DNA of 64,000 nt from Actinostola sp. cb2023 (lineage: Eukaryota; Cnidaria; Anthozoa; Actiniaria; Actinostolidae): NCBI GenBank assembly GCA_033675265.1, contig JAUJYZ010001532.1, positions 248,001-312,000 of the forward strand, read 5' to 3'. Of this stretch, positions 44,601 through 54,600 are shown in pieces. The first letter of the stretch is position 1. Each line of letters opens with the position of its first letter. The notes beneath the pieces are model-generated. The model had not been told where the DNA came from. It was given only the letters and a program-made list of their open reading frames with translations, and searched no databases. Position numbers and translations under genes: made by a program.

Positions 44601-47600
44601 TAATCAATGAAATATAATTGTTTGGAAGAATTCTACCGCTATCTCTATTGGTGATCGAATTAATGTTCTTAGCTATTAATAATGACTCATGCCACTTCCT
44701 TTGGTGCCATCTTGACTCCTCTACTAATATTTTGAAGATTGACTATTCTAACCCTGATGATGGGCTATTAGCCCAAAAGCTTGGTTGATCAATAAATTTG
44801 GGTTGAGGAAACTCATATAACTACAAAAATATATTTATTGTATGTATTTTTGTTATTTTTGAGTTGTAAAGCATATATATCTGAAAATTGTAGTCTGTGA
44901 TATTTATGTCATAGAAATAATCTAAATTATAATATTTAGCGTTGCAACCTTTAATTTGCATTCATTTCAGAATGTTGTTGATTCAAGTTCTCAAAGGCTC
45001 ATCAACCTTGCTGAACAGTGGGAGAAACACAGAACAGGTCTTATTGATCAGTACAGAGAACTGAAAGTACTAAATACTAACAGAGTGGTATGTACAATGT
45101 TGACAATTAAATAAGTACCCCTTGAATAAGCACTCTCCTCAAATAAGCCCCCTCCCTTGAATAAGCACTCTCCTCAAATAAGCCCCCTCCCTTGAATAAG
45201 CACTCTCCTCAAAAAAAAGCCCCTCCCTTGAATAAGCACTCTCCTCAAATAAGCCCCCTCCCTTGAATAAGCACTCTCCTCAAATAAGCCCCCTCCCTTG
45301 AATAAGCACTCTCCTCAAATAAGCCCCCTCCCTTGAATAAGCACTCTCCTCAAATAAGCCCCCTCCCTTGAATAAGCACTCTCCTCAAAGAAGCCCCCTC
45401 CCTTGAATAAGCACTCTCCTCAAAGAAGCCCCCTCCCTTGAATAAGCACTCTCCTCAAATAAGCCCCCTCCCTTGAATAAGCACTCCCCTCAAAGAAGCC
45501 CCCTCCCTTGAATAAGCACTCTCCTCAAAGAAGCCCCCTCCCTTGAATAAGCACTCTCCTCAAAGAAGCCCCCTCCCTTGAATAAGCACTCTCCTCAAAT
45601 AAGCCCCCTCCCTTGAATAAGCACTCTCCTCAAAGAAGCCCCCTCCCTTGAATAAGCACTCTCCTCAAAGAAGCCCCCTCCCTTTATAAATAAGCACCCT
45701 CTTGAATAAGTAACCCTCTCAAAGTAGCCCCCCTCCCTTGAATAAGCACCCCCTTCAATAACCATCCCCTGGAATAAGTAGGTACCCCCTCCCTTTTAAT
45801 GCCAAACAAATATGGTATGTATCACACAAAAATGTATTCAAACAAAATAATGTTGTCTGTTTTTCTAGTCTGAAACTCAAAAAAAGCTAGAGGAAATCAA
45901 ATCACTTCGGTCAAAGATGAAAGAAGTGGCAGAGGATGCTAGGTCCAAAGATGATATGTACAAACAGCTGGTAAGATATGCTGATAACGGGAGAGGAATC
46001 TGCAGAGAAGAGGGAAAGAAGGGATAGATGGAGCTTGGCTTGTCTGAAGTCAAATATCTCTCTTTTTTGGTTTGAATCAATTTACAAAACATGCACCTGA
46101 ACCTATTGTTGATGTTCTGTTAGATGTTCTGTCAGGTCAGAGCTGCATTTCTCTGTAAATCAGAAAAGCCTGGAAAGTTGCCTGGTGTAATTAACCTGAA
46201 ATAAAACTTGAAAAATTGAAGCAAATTGATTAATTTTGTGAGCATGTGTTTTTTCAAAAAGACAAAAAATTCTCAAAAAACTTCCTCATGTTTGTTCTTA
46301 GCTTAACAGTTACAGTTTCGGGCCCGGAAATAATTCTGTTTTTTCCCCTAAGAAACGTAACTGATTACAACGTATCTTCTTCTCATTGTTAGGTCGTTGA
46401 GTTTGAGCAAATGAGTAGAGACGTTAACAGGTCGGCATACACGAGGAGAATTCTTGAAATAGTTGGCAACATTAAGAAACAGAAAGAGGAAATCAGCAAG
46501 ATCCTGGTCGATACTAAGGTTGTTCAAAAGGAAATTAACCAGTTGTCTGGAAAACTAGACCGTACATTTGCAGTCACAGATGAACAAATCTTTAAGGTAT
46601 GTTGAAGTGTGATGGTTACCATAGCAACAGTTGTCAAGGTGCATATTTGACCCTTTTTAGCCCCAGTCAAATGTGAATGCAAGTCTATGCAATTTTTTGA
46701 CTTATATTGACGTTTGACCACTAACTTGCATTGACTTGCATTGACTTGCAGCAAGTTTGAATGCTCAAATTCGAGTGCAAATCTGTGCAAGTCACTGCAA
46801 GTTTTTCACCATTTGACTGGCAAATGCAAGATGATGCAAGTTTCTTCACAAGTCAGCTGACCAAATAAGCCAATCAGATTCACCATTACACATGCGGTTT
46901 GGCCTGGAACTAGTCGATGCATTTGAACTGCTTGCATCACCTTGCATCTACCATTTGACCGGCTTCATGCATGTTACCGCAAGTCAAAACTTGCATGGAC
47001 TTGCATTCACGTTTGACCTGGGCTTACGTATCTTATAATAGCTAGGTATCCTTTTTTTGGAGTTGTAAATGTAAAGTGCTAATGGACTTTAGGAATGAGT
47101 GCTATATATATACAAATATACATTATTGTTATTTAATTACAGATTCCTCACCATTTTAGCCTGGTTTTCAATGTCTTCCATATATATTACTATTATTATT
47201 ATTAATTGTAACAGCGCCATTGAACCTCGTAATTGGCGCTATATAAATCTATTATTATTCCATATATATGTAACTATCAATTTTGAAACAAATTGTTGAC
47301 ATTAAATCTGTTTTCCAATAGAATGCCAAGAAAGATGATGCTTGCAGGAAAGCATACAAGTATCTTGCTAGTTTACATGAGGTATGGTTCAACTTATCCC
47401 ATTCTATGTAAATATATTTATCTTGTGATGGACAACGATCGTAGAGAGTTGGTAATGGAGAGGGAAATAATTTCCTACATGGACGAGAGGTCCTGGAGTG
47501 AGTTATGTAAATAGGGTATATATGTTGTGAAGTATCACAGTGAGGCCATTGTGGCCCTTGCTCACGTGGTGTAAGTTCAATTTATTTGATGTAATAAAGT

Positions 47601-50600
47601 GAGTTGTGAGCTTGGACGGCTGATACAGCACATAGTGTACTGTGTTGTTAGGACTCAAGGAAATATTTAATTAGGAAATGCCATATTTTGCCAATAAATT
47701 GAATGTTTACTTATTATTAGTTTGCTATGAAGAAAATAGAATGGAAGGGAATGGGATGAAATAAAATTGGACATAATGGAATAGAATACACTGCAGTTCT
47801 TGAAATTTATCATAAAAACTAATAAACATGTGGAAATACATGTCAACATTGTTCACCATTACAGGAGCAAGATGGCTTAGTTGGTTAGTGCGTGGCCTTC
47901 TAAGCGAGAGGTGCCCAGTTCGATTCTTCATGACCTCACATCCTTGTTTCGACTTCCCTCTAATCAATGTACATTGTAGCTCAGTACGGATTTAAGTACC
48001 CATAAGATGGAGCATTGATGGAGGGAGGGGGTAAAAGGTCACACTGTCTGCCTCCTGGGAGAACAGTTTCGACTGAAGGGGTTACGGACGTTAAATATCA
48101 GTACCTTTTTATTGATTATTTTATTGACAGATGTCATTTTTGCATATTTATAGAGTTGTAAAGAGCTGATCCAAGCTGTTGAAGACACTGGTGTTATCAT
48201 GAGAGAAATAAGAGATCTTGAAGAGCAGGTGAGATAAGAAACATCATGTTATTATATCACCGTGATTGGTTGTTAGCTAACTATAGTCAGCGTTATGTTG
48301 GCCAGTCATCAGAGGAGAACGTGCTGCCTCTATTTCCATAAAAAAATATTATTATTATTATTGTAACGCCTAGCCAACTGACGCGAACTGAACGAGGCGA
48401 TGATGCCACTGGCTAAGTGTTTTGAGGACTATTTTACTGGATCGGCGTGGCTTCAGGAATTTACGCAACCAAACGACGGTGAACATAGATTTATTGAAGA
48501 TTCGATACCAATACGTAAACTGAAATACAACATTGTACAATTCCAATGAACAACTATTTACAAGAATATGATTTAAATGCAACAATAATCAACATTTCAT
48601 GAATACATAACATTTCAATGTAACTACACGTTGGCGTTGACGCCGTCGAATTGGTTCATAAAATCAACTAAAAATACTGCATCGATAAGACATAAATCTT
48701 TCAAATAGGACTATTCATTTAACGACATGTTGCTAACATTAGCAAATAGATTCTCTAGGAATCTCAATCAGCATTTAAAACGTGGATTTTCATACAATCG
48801 TGGAAACATGTAACTTACTAAAACTTGAACTATATTTCGTTCTCTCAACTTAGGAGATAAAAACTAACTTATTATAACAAAAAGGGTACTTACATATCGG
48901 TCCTGCTTGCCTCTAAAAGCCAAAGATTTACCAAAGAAGTACCAAACGAAGTTTAACGAATGAGTAACACACCATGGACGAATTACTACTAAAGAACTAG
49001 CAAAAAAGGGACGCTAACTCCCTTTTATATGCGCGTGGTGACGCTTAAAGGTCCGATTGCAAAGTGCACAAACAAATATAAACATAATGTAACTAGGTAT
49101 TGTAACTAGGATGTGGCTAATTTATCAACTAATTAATGAATCAATCAAACCACAGAGAAGCGTCCTTCACAATTATTATAAATGGTGGTCCCGTCTCTCT
49201 GCAATACACTACACCTGGCGATTGCACGAAAAGTTCTCTATGAGAGCACAGCATGTGCATGCATATATTCAAACATTTTTGTAATGAACAAAATTGAAAA
49301 CTTGCCTTAAAAATCGTAATAATTGTATTTTATAAAAGAAATAGAAAACTTGTCTGCTTTGCTACGTGTTTTAGAGCACTCAGGGACTGATCAGAACACT
49401 CGAGAATTGTCAAGCACTCCGCTACAAATTGTGCTTCACTTGTGTTCTGATCAGTTCCTGCATGCCAGCATTTTCTATTTCTCCAAAAGAACTGTGGGTT
49501 TACAGTGGGCTGAGACTAGTCTTGGTACAAGTATATGCTCTTTATTATAACCAAACAAGATAAAACAACCTAATTTTAAAATAATATATATTTTTTTAAT
49601 GAGGGTAGCATGTACATGTAACTTGAACTTTGAAATGAATGACTGGATTGTGGATACTGTGTATCTTATTATTACTGTAATTACATTAGTTTATAGAGCA
49701 GGGCCATAGCCGCCAGTACGGTTGGTCCGGTTTCAACCGGACCACTTTTCGAATCAAACAGTTTCAATTTATTTACATTTTTAATTATTCACAGATATTT
49801 TTTTATGAAAAACAAAGTTTGAAAACCGGACCACTCAAACACTTGCGGCTACAGCCCTGTAGAGTCGTTTTTGTATGAGTGGGAAGTATCTACAGTTCAG
49901 TCGGTTTTTGCATGCTGTGATTGGTTGAATAGATTGTCTTTGATTCCATGGCGTGACCACAGGTAGCCCAAGGTATCTATGAGAGGCTTGTTATCGAGTT
50001 GTATATAAGGCTTTGTATGGGACCTTAGGCTCTGGTCGATAACTCCGTAAATAATAAAGCCAATGAACTCTAACCTTCCTGTAGTGTTGTTTGTGTCGTT
50101 GTTGATCTGTGGTAGCGATTTCAGGTCATTCCGGCGATTTTTACCAGAGATCAACAACGACAGAAACAATACTACAGGAAGGTTAGAGTTCATTGGCTTT
50201 ATTATTTACGGAGTTATCGACCAGAGCCTAAGGTCCCATACAAAGCCTTATATACAGCTCGATAACAAGCCTCTCATAGATACCTTGGGCTACCTGTGGC
50301 GTGACCGTAACTCCGTGCCGTAGGTTTCCCACTCATACGAAAGCGACTCAATCTATTCAATCATGTAATGTAATGGACTACAATGTATAAGGAATTGGTG
50401 CTTTATAAATATTGATTATTATTATTATATCCTCATAAATATATAAAAAAAATTATATGAAATTATACCATTTATTCCACTTTTTCTTCCCTTTTTAAAA
50501 CAGATTGATAACGAATCCCAAAAGAATACAGCTATGAACTTAGAAAGAATCACTGTCGATTACAAACAGATGAAGGATGAAAATACAAGTCTAGCCAAGA

Positions 50601-50623
50601 AATTCAAGGCACAGAAATCATAG
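31757..50623 (+). CDS. CCDC22: CCDC22 (coiled-coil domain-containing protein 22)
   Basis: This is a subunit of the CCC complex (CCDC22, CCDC93, COMMD proteins) that works with Retriever in endosomal recycling. Seventeen coding exons: 31757-31806, 32613-32784, 33290-33422, 33809-33942, 35591-35675 (or to 35683), 40288-40395, 41477-41600, 42088-42161, 42256-42324, 42768-42887, 44019-44138, 44971-45087, 45869-45970, 46393-46596, 47322-47381, 48154-48228, 50504-50623. Taking exon 5 to 35683 the frame closes at 624 aa; human is 627. The N-terminus (MEEVDNIIIHTLRQIG, then SMSARFRVGTTLATAMQDLG) is the calponin-homology-like NN-CH domain. The C-terminal half is coiled coil, with RRILEIVGNIKKQKEEISKI, LSGKLDRTFAVTDEQIFK and AYKYLASLHE nearly as in human. 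Exon 8 ends at a GC donor (CAG/GCGAGT). The strong exon 5 donor (AAAAG/GTAAAT) gives the wrong phase, so either a weak downstream GTGTAA donor or an unseen micro-exon is used. Confidence 0.94.
32150..32290 (+). repeat. LINE-like tail and (ATT)n tract
   Basis: TCAATAAAGACTATTATTATT and repeated ATCAATTATTATT words look like a LINE 3' terminus expanded into a microsatellite. It lies in CCDC22 intron 1. Another (ATT)n tract (32584-32611) abuts the exon 2 acceptor. Confidence 0.5.
32886..33075. mobile_element. MITE, GAGTCGTTTTCGTATGAGTGGG family
   Basis: AGTAGTTTTCGTATGAGTGGG at the left end matches inverted CCCAGTCATATGAAATGACT at the right. The interior has GGTCACCACACGG and AACCAATCACAGCAC. 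Related copies lie at 33965-34172, 42903-43298 and 49862-50348, all in CCDC22 introns. Confidence 0.65.
33142..33252. repeat. Hairpin element with pyrimidine-rich loop
   Basis: ATTACAGCTGTAGTAGCCTG and CGTAGCTGCC on the left pair with AGCTACGCAGACTACAGCTG on the right. It ends about 38 bp before the CCDC22 exon 3 acceptor. Confidence 0.65.
33965..34172. mobile_element. MITE, GAGTCGTTTTCGTATGAGTGGG family
   Basis: TTGTTTTCGTATGAGTGAGA and the inverted right end CCCACTCATATGAAGACGA bound it. The interior is CCATGCCGTGACCATGCCGTG and ATTCTGATTG. A palindromic link (ACCATACAATATTGT, 34167-34209) joins it to a second partial terminus. Confidence 0.65.
34253..34492. mobile_element. 240-bp near-perfect palindromic element, TA target
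   Basis: GGGACCTTAAGCATCAGAAA to TCTACGACGTGG is repeated inverted with very few mismatches, leaving a loop of about 10-15 bases. TA flanks both ends. The arms are CG-rich (ACGGCGCGCGCACTGACG). High arm identity suggests recent insertion or ongoing arm homogenisation. Confidence 0.85.
34810..35574 (-). mobile_element. 5'-truncated LINE with expanded tail
   Basis: On the minus strand, 35574-35149 encodes the end of a LINE reverse-transcriptase protein: TNLDYCSTVWGNIGK, LQKLQNRAARVITG and SFVYRGACLWNSLPSKAK, ending in a stop at 35149-35151. The 3' UTR (CACGGCTCAAAGGGAGAGCA) and a long tetranucleotide tail follow. It lies antisense in CCDC22 intron 4, and its coding sequence reaches within 16 nt of exon 5. 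Confidence 0.85.
34822..35011. repeat. Tetranucleotide microsatellite (AATG)n(AACG)n(AATG)n
   Basis: About 190 bp of tetranucleotide units. AATG at both edges changes to AACG in the middle. It is the tail of the minus-strand LINE, whose paralogue at 31495-31525 has only a short CATT tail. Confidence 0.95.
35690..37598. repeat. 49-bp minisatellite, about 39 units
   Basis: The unit runs ATGGCTACATGTCCTGGATT, GGGACTGGTGTGTCA, then either GGGGGAGTGTTGCC or TGGTGAGTGTTGCC. It starts only 7-15 bp after the CCDC22 exon 5 donor. Because 49 is not a multiple of 3 and the unit lacks stops, all three forward frames stay open. The long frames seen here (up to 329 codons) are artefacts of this. Confidence 0.95.
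37599..38432. other. CCDC22 intron 5 interior, no feature recognised
   Basis: After the minisatellite comes a GAGCGAGCCCCAGCGAGCGA stretch and then ordinary AT-rich DNA. A missing CCDC22 micro-exon could lie anywhere in 35690-40280, but none was identified. Confidence 0.35.
38433..39050. repeat. Fold-back composite element
   Basis: GTTTCGTTAACCGCAAGTCG (about 38439) and the second copy of GGTATGTTTGTGTGTACCAC (about 38548) are matched in inverse orientation at 38940-39045. The left arm itself contains a direct duplication (TCGGTTTGAAAGCCA at 38456 and 38537). Confidence 0.6.
39051..39528. other. CCDC22 intron 5, repeat remnants
   Basis: GAGTGTAAATAAAGAATAAATAA near 39330 resembles a LINE tail. 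GGTCACGGTTCAAATCC near 39420 resembles a tRNA B box without a convincing A box. Confidence 0.3.
39529..40300. repeat. 109-bp tandem repeat, 7 units, ending at a splice acceptor
   Basis: Units of 109 bp (one of 110) run from ACCTGAAGTACCATTTATAT to CCAACATGTTCACAGGATGT. The last unit ends exactly at the TTCACAG acceptor of CCDC22 exon 6 (exon starts 40288). Each earlier unit therefore carries a copy of that acceptor. Confidence 0.95.
40396..41476. other. CCDC22 intron 6, with old direct repeats
   Basis: A segment containing TACTTTTCAATAAT...TAGGAAGCTAGAGAAAACTTTAAT occurs twice (about 40667 and 40887). CCACAGGAAGCCC occurs twice (41024, 41226). At 41295-41375 a relic of one arm of the 5055-5712 element is present (GTTGTCTTGACATGTACTGT). 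Confidence 0.5.
42903..43298. mobile_element. MITE of the GAGTCGTTTTC family, expanded by a pentanucleotide repeat
   Basis: GAGTCGTTTTCATATGAGTG at the left end and CCCACTCATTTGAAAGCGAC at the right are inverted. The interior is taken over by (GCTGT)n at 42962-43160, about 40 copies, followed by the family's usual ACCATGCCATGCCCAACATT. Confidence 0.8.
42962..43160. repeat. Microsatellite (GCTGT)n, about 40 copies
   Basis: A pure 5-bp repeat inside the MITE. Open frames on both strands (poly-CAVLC, poly-ATHQHS types) are artefacts of the absence of stop codons in the repeat. Confidence 0.98.
43410..43644. mobile_element. 235-bp element, CACCTATTTC ends, with expanded (CAGATT)n interior
   Basis: Ends CACCTATTTCAAAAAA and the complement are flanked by TA, matching 30922-31355. 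The interior 43497-43620 is an irregular CAGATT/TCAGATTT repeat. Confidence 0.75.
44297..44830 (-). mobile_element. Truncated Penelope-like retroelement with inverted terminal repeats
   Basis: 97-bp repeats (44297-44393 and 44734-44830) are inverted and nearly identical. Between them the minus strand keeps a short C-terminal frame (about 44590-44738) with RWHQRKWHESLLIAKNINS and a terminal stop. That is compatible with the end of a PLE GIY-YIG domain. Each repeat has a hammerhead-like core, CTGATGA, stem GGGCTATTAGCCC, then GAAA (AAAA in the right copy). Located in CCDC22 intron 11, antisense. Confidence 0.7.
45115..45690. repeat. 35-bp minisatellite, about 16 units
   Basis: The unit is AAGCACTCTCCTCAAATAAG plus CCCCCTCCCTTGAAT. 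The AAATAAG/AAAGAAG variants alternate irregularly. Degenerate flanking units extend to about 45800. It lies in CCDC22 intron 12. Confidence 0.95.
46659..47025. repeat. Fold-back element built from TGCAAGT words
   Basis: AGTCAAATGTGAATGCAAGT near 46665 pairs with ACTTGCATTCACGTTTGACC near 47000. The interior contains many ACTTGCA/TGCAAGT repeats in both orientations. It lies in CCDC22 intron 14. Confidence 0.6.
47180..47260 (+). mobile_element. LINE 3' tail remnant
   Basis: GCGCCATTGAACC...TTGGCGCTATATAAATC followed by TATTATTATT resembles the conserved 3' hairpin and tail of CR1/L2-type LINEs. A similar end (TTGGTGCTTTATAAATATTG, ATT repeats) is at 50393-50430. Confidence 0.5.
47862..48130 (+). 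mobile_element. tRNA-derived SINE
   Basis: GATGGCTTAGTTGGTTAGTG (A box) and CCCAGTTCGATTC (B box) are about 33 bp apart. The anticodon-loop-like CTTCTAA would read TCT (Arg). The sequence runs on through an unrelated body to an AT-rich tail, so this is more likely a SINE head than a tRNA gene. It lies in CCDC22 intron 15. Confidence 0.6.
48362..49171 (-). mobile_element. Solo LTR, about 810 bp
   Basis: On the minus strand it runs TGTGAAGGACGC...GGCGTTACA, with TG/CA ends and direct ATTAT on both sides (48357-48361, 49172-49176). The minus strand carries CATATAAAAGGGAG (about 49019-49032), a good TATA-type promoter. No internal retroviral or retrotransposon genes adjoin. The duplication lies in an ATT-rich tract, which weakens it slightly. 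It lies in CCDC22 intron 16. Confidence 0.65.
49862..50348. mobile_element. MITE of the GAGTCGTTTTC family with a nested fold-back element
   Basis: The outer ends are GAGTCGTTTTTGTATGAGTG and CCCACTCATACGAAAGCGAC. Inside, 49960-50301 is a second, longer palindrome (CACAGGTAGCCCAAGGTATC and complement) with arms of about 140 bp including ACTCTAACCTTCCTGTAGT. Confidence 0.75.
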
Positions 50624-50817
50624 ACAGAAAGTAACAAACCATAGTTAAAATTGAATTCTTAAATATTAATATTTTCTTATCTAGAAATATTATAATTGCA
50701 TGCATCTTCGATTTAGTTGATTGGTGATGATAGCCGAGACTCAATATTGATTCTGTCTCAGGAAGTAAGTACTGGAGACAAATAAGTAAGACAAATACTG
50801 GGTATGCTGTTCAGGGT

Positions 50818-50965
50818 TAGCCTCCTCCGAAAGCAACTTTTTATTTGGAAAAATCGGAAATATTGAAAAATTGGGCTCGCTTCGTTCCTAGTCGCTTTCC
50901 CTGCCTAATTTTTGCCACAGGAAGCCCGATTTTTCCGAATAAAGAGTTGCCTGTGGCGGAGGCTA
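50818..50965. mobile_element. 148-bp palindromic element with 9-bp duplication
   Basis: Ends TAGCCTCCTCCGAAAGCAAC and complement, flanked by GTTCAGGGT at 50809-50817 and 50966-50974. The duplication length and AGCCTCC ends parallel the 55-bp element at 27998. MULE-like mobilisation is inferred. It lies in the 3' flank of CCDC22. Confidence 0.8.
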
Positions 50966-51687
50966 GTTCAGGGTCAGAAGTCCTGTTTTGTGTGTTTGCA
51001 GTGGATGGGAATTAATAAATAATAAATACTATTGTAAATAAATTATATCTCTAGTGTTTTGACTGACTACATGTTGAATCGATCCATTCAAACTTTCTGA
51101 AGCTGTATCTATGTAGTATCATCCCATCTGTATCAACACTGTATGTAACTTATCATCCCATCTGTATCTAGTATGTACATGTATAATCATCCCATCTGTA
51201 TCTATGTAGTATCATCCCATCAAGGGATAAACGAAAGGCCTTGGAATGAATTAAGCCTAAAAGTAAGTGACTTGTATCAATTCTCCAACTTTTATCCATT
51301 TCAAGCTGACTACCAATAAGCTTATATACATATAGAAATGACATATTTGTGTGTTTTGGACGCTCTCGTGTCCACAAGATGAAATTTGGCATCCTAAAGT
51401 AATAATGTTTTAATTTGCACGAAGCAATGATATGTGACTTTGTTATTATTATTATTATTGTACAATTTGCATATTTTTTCTGCTATTATTGATTAACTCT
51501 CAATATCTCAGGAAAATGTATATTTTTGAATGCATAAAAATTGACATGCATAAAGTATAAAGTATCTAAAAGGTTGAAAAATCCATTACCGGTACCTACA
51601 TTGTAATTGGCATATTTCATTCCGAGGCCTTCAACAAACAGCGTATAATTGAAGGTCATTGATGTCAGCACAGCTGATAAATCTTCC
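50966..51687. terminator. Convergent 3' ends of CCDC22 and the SLC36-like gene
   Basis: The two stop codons are 1.06 kb apart on opposite strands. AATAAATAATAAATACT at about 51014 is a plausible CCDC22 polyadenylation signal. ATTAAA on the minus strand near 51408 is a weak candidate for the transporter. ATCATCCCATCTGTATC is repeated several times at 51118-51215. Confidence 0.45.
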
Positions 51688-54600
51688 TTACAATGTACTT
51701 GTTGAATTCCTAAGATGATGGAATATATGTTTATGCGGATGTTGAAATGTCCAAATGATGTCCACAACTGACATATAAATGCCAGTCGCTGTTCCTAGAA
51801 CGCCAAAGCAGATGATTAAAATGTCCTTGACAAGAGAAATGTTGCTGAGTTTTTGGTCGTGCTGTAGTGTTGCAAGGTGAATTAGTGCTGGGAATGTGAT
51901 CGCCAATGACACACTTCCTAATGAACCAACCAGAGAAATCATGTGACCAAGTTGAGGTATGCAGACTGCTAAAATTGCTGGAAGAGAAATTATAGATTGA
52001 AATAAGCTGCTGCAGAAAGAACAATCATGATAATGGTGGTGTTACCACTTTTGGGAGAAGCATTATTGCACCAACTGAAGTATTGCTAGTTTGCAATCAA
52101 TCCCTGGTGATTTCAAGTACAAGGCGCAGCAGCCATGTTGGAGGTACAAACAGAAGCTAATGGGGAATGCTTTGTTATAACCAACATGGCCACCATGACA
52201 TCACATACAAACCAGCAATGGTAGCAAAGCACTTCTTTGCTTTGTTCAATGACTTGGGAACCAATATGGCCACCATGACATCACATATTACAAACCAGCA
52301 ATGGTAGCAAAGCACTTCTTTGCTTTGTTCAATGACTTGGGAACCAATATGGCCACCATGACATCACATTACAAACCAGCAATGGTAGCAAAGCACTTAT
52401 TTTCAGTGTTCACGCAAGTGAAAATAGACATCATAAAATGGAGATGTTGCCATAATAATGGCTGCACAGGATGATAGCTTTTTGAAAACCCTGACGCACT
52501 GCAGACTTACCAGTGCAACAAACCACTAGTGTTCGAACTCCAAAATCCACGAGATTGTGATACTTTTCTGGGGTCTTTTCCTTTAAGGGTGGTATGATGA
52601 TTGTCATAGGCACATAGAATTGGATGAAGTAAGTGAAGAAAATGGCTGTGGCAAGCATGAGCTTGACAGTACTTCCAAATCTGAAAAGAAGATGAAATGT
52701 TGAGGTACAAGATCAACAACATTGGAAGATTCATCTGACTCTGTATGTAGTAAACTCCAGGAAGTTTATTCAATCTTAGCCTACATTGAGATGTAATGCC
52801 ATTTCAACTGTACCCAGGGAATAACCCTAATATTCAGAGATGGAGCTTCATTTCTGTGCAGTAGTAGGGATCTCGACTGTTGCTCTTCATGGACATATGG
52901 CCATCTGACATCTTGTTTCATTTTGAGCAAGTGCTGTGCTTCCAAAATGGATGTACATTTTTGCCCATGAACATAAATTGTTGGAGACTAGCAAATCTAT
53001 CCCAAGAAGATGAGCATGATTGGCAATTAGATGTGACCTGACCACCATTAATTTGTTATTGTCTTGCTACTTACACTGTGTTGGGAAGATTAAGAGTAAA
53101 ACTTCCAAGGCATTGCTGCCCACATGATAAATATCCCAGTGTGCCAAGAAGTACTGCTACTAACAGAACTACCAGCATAGCACCATTGATGACATGGCGG
53201 AAGACGCGAGGCAATGCCATCATGTTTTCCACTGGCAGAATCTGCAACAACGTTGATACACGATCTATTACATTATATCTGTTAATTTCTGTTAGCACTT
53301 TGTTATTGATAAACAACGAAATGTGACTTTTAGCAGTTACACATGGCCCCGCAGTTGCACAAAATTAGGTGAATAGCGCTATCCACCGGATAAGTCTTAT
53401 TCAATGGATAAAACTGATGCAGTTATCCAATAAAATGTATCCATTGGATAAGACTTATCCGGTGGATATAGCGCTATTCACCTTTCGTGCAACCGGGGCC
53501 TGTGACATTCACTCTGCAGGAAGTGTGAATGTTACTCTGATATTCATCCTAGACAAGCTAAATGTTATTTAGTTATCGAATCCAACGATGTATAAGTGGA
53601 TGTTTTACTATAATTTGGATGATAGGAAACAGTTTGGCCGAGAAAATCCAAGTCAAAGTTGAATGCAAATGAGGACGAATCTCTTGCTGATTTACAGATG
53701 TCTGCTACGCTTATGATTTCTATTGTATTTCCCTCATTAATTATTCATGAATTCGATAAATATATATAAGCAGTGCATTACCGGGTATAAAGGTACATGC
53801 ACGTGATGTGGATTTCGTCCTTCTGATTGGACGAATTGCTCATTAATTATGCATGAGTTTTTGAATTATATTTTCGAGTTCAAGTATTCAATTGTTTGTG
53901 TAAAAATACATGAAATAAAGTTGCCATTAATATTATTATTATTATTATTATTATTAAATCTACTCACCACACCAATAGCTTCAAAGGCAAACACAATGCT
54001 GCTAAATGACAATGGTATAGAAGCAAATCCAACAAATTTTGGGAAAGTTTCAGGGTTCTGGATCGTCTGTCCTGCATAGATAAGAAGACATACGATGCCA
54101 GAAACATACAGGACATTTGCAATAGCTGATAGCACCGCCATGACCTTCAAAGTACGGATGAAAGATAAGAGGATGACAGGTGCTAGGATAATGGCTATCC
54201 AGACTTTTACATCCAGATACATTTGCTCAGTTAAGATCTGAAGAATAAAGGGATATAACATGATGACTTTTGATAAAGTATTGGATGAGGTTCCACAACT
54301 TGTATGACCAATGGATTGTCAATAAAAGTATAAGTTTGACTAGCTGTTACCTGTTGTAGAGTTTCAGCAACGAAAATTAAATAAATGCAACAAAATCCAA
54401 GCTGAGTGAAGATGAGGAAAATGTTCACCAGCAAACTGCACAAGGAAAAAAAAAAATTATATATACTTAATCTTCTCGTACTTGTGTAGAGTGGCCTTTA
54501 TATTTATACACACCTACTGTAGCTAGATAGTTGTATGGACAGCTATGGTAGCAGTAACAATATTTAGTATCAATGTTGGTCTTACCTTCCTATGGACTTC

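Noticed and set aside
47862..47940. Functional tRNA-Arg(TCT) gene
   Set aside because: Both boxes are present but the acceptor ends do not pair and the transcript-like sequence runs on into a SINE body.
49897..50323. Opposing frames of 86 and 98 codons beginning MNSNLPVVLF
   Set aside because: Both come from the two arms of one palindromic element, not from a gene pair.
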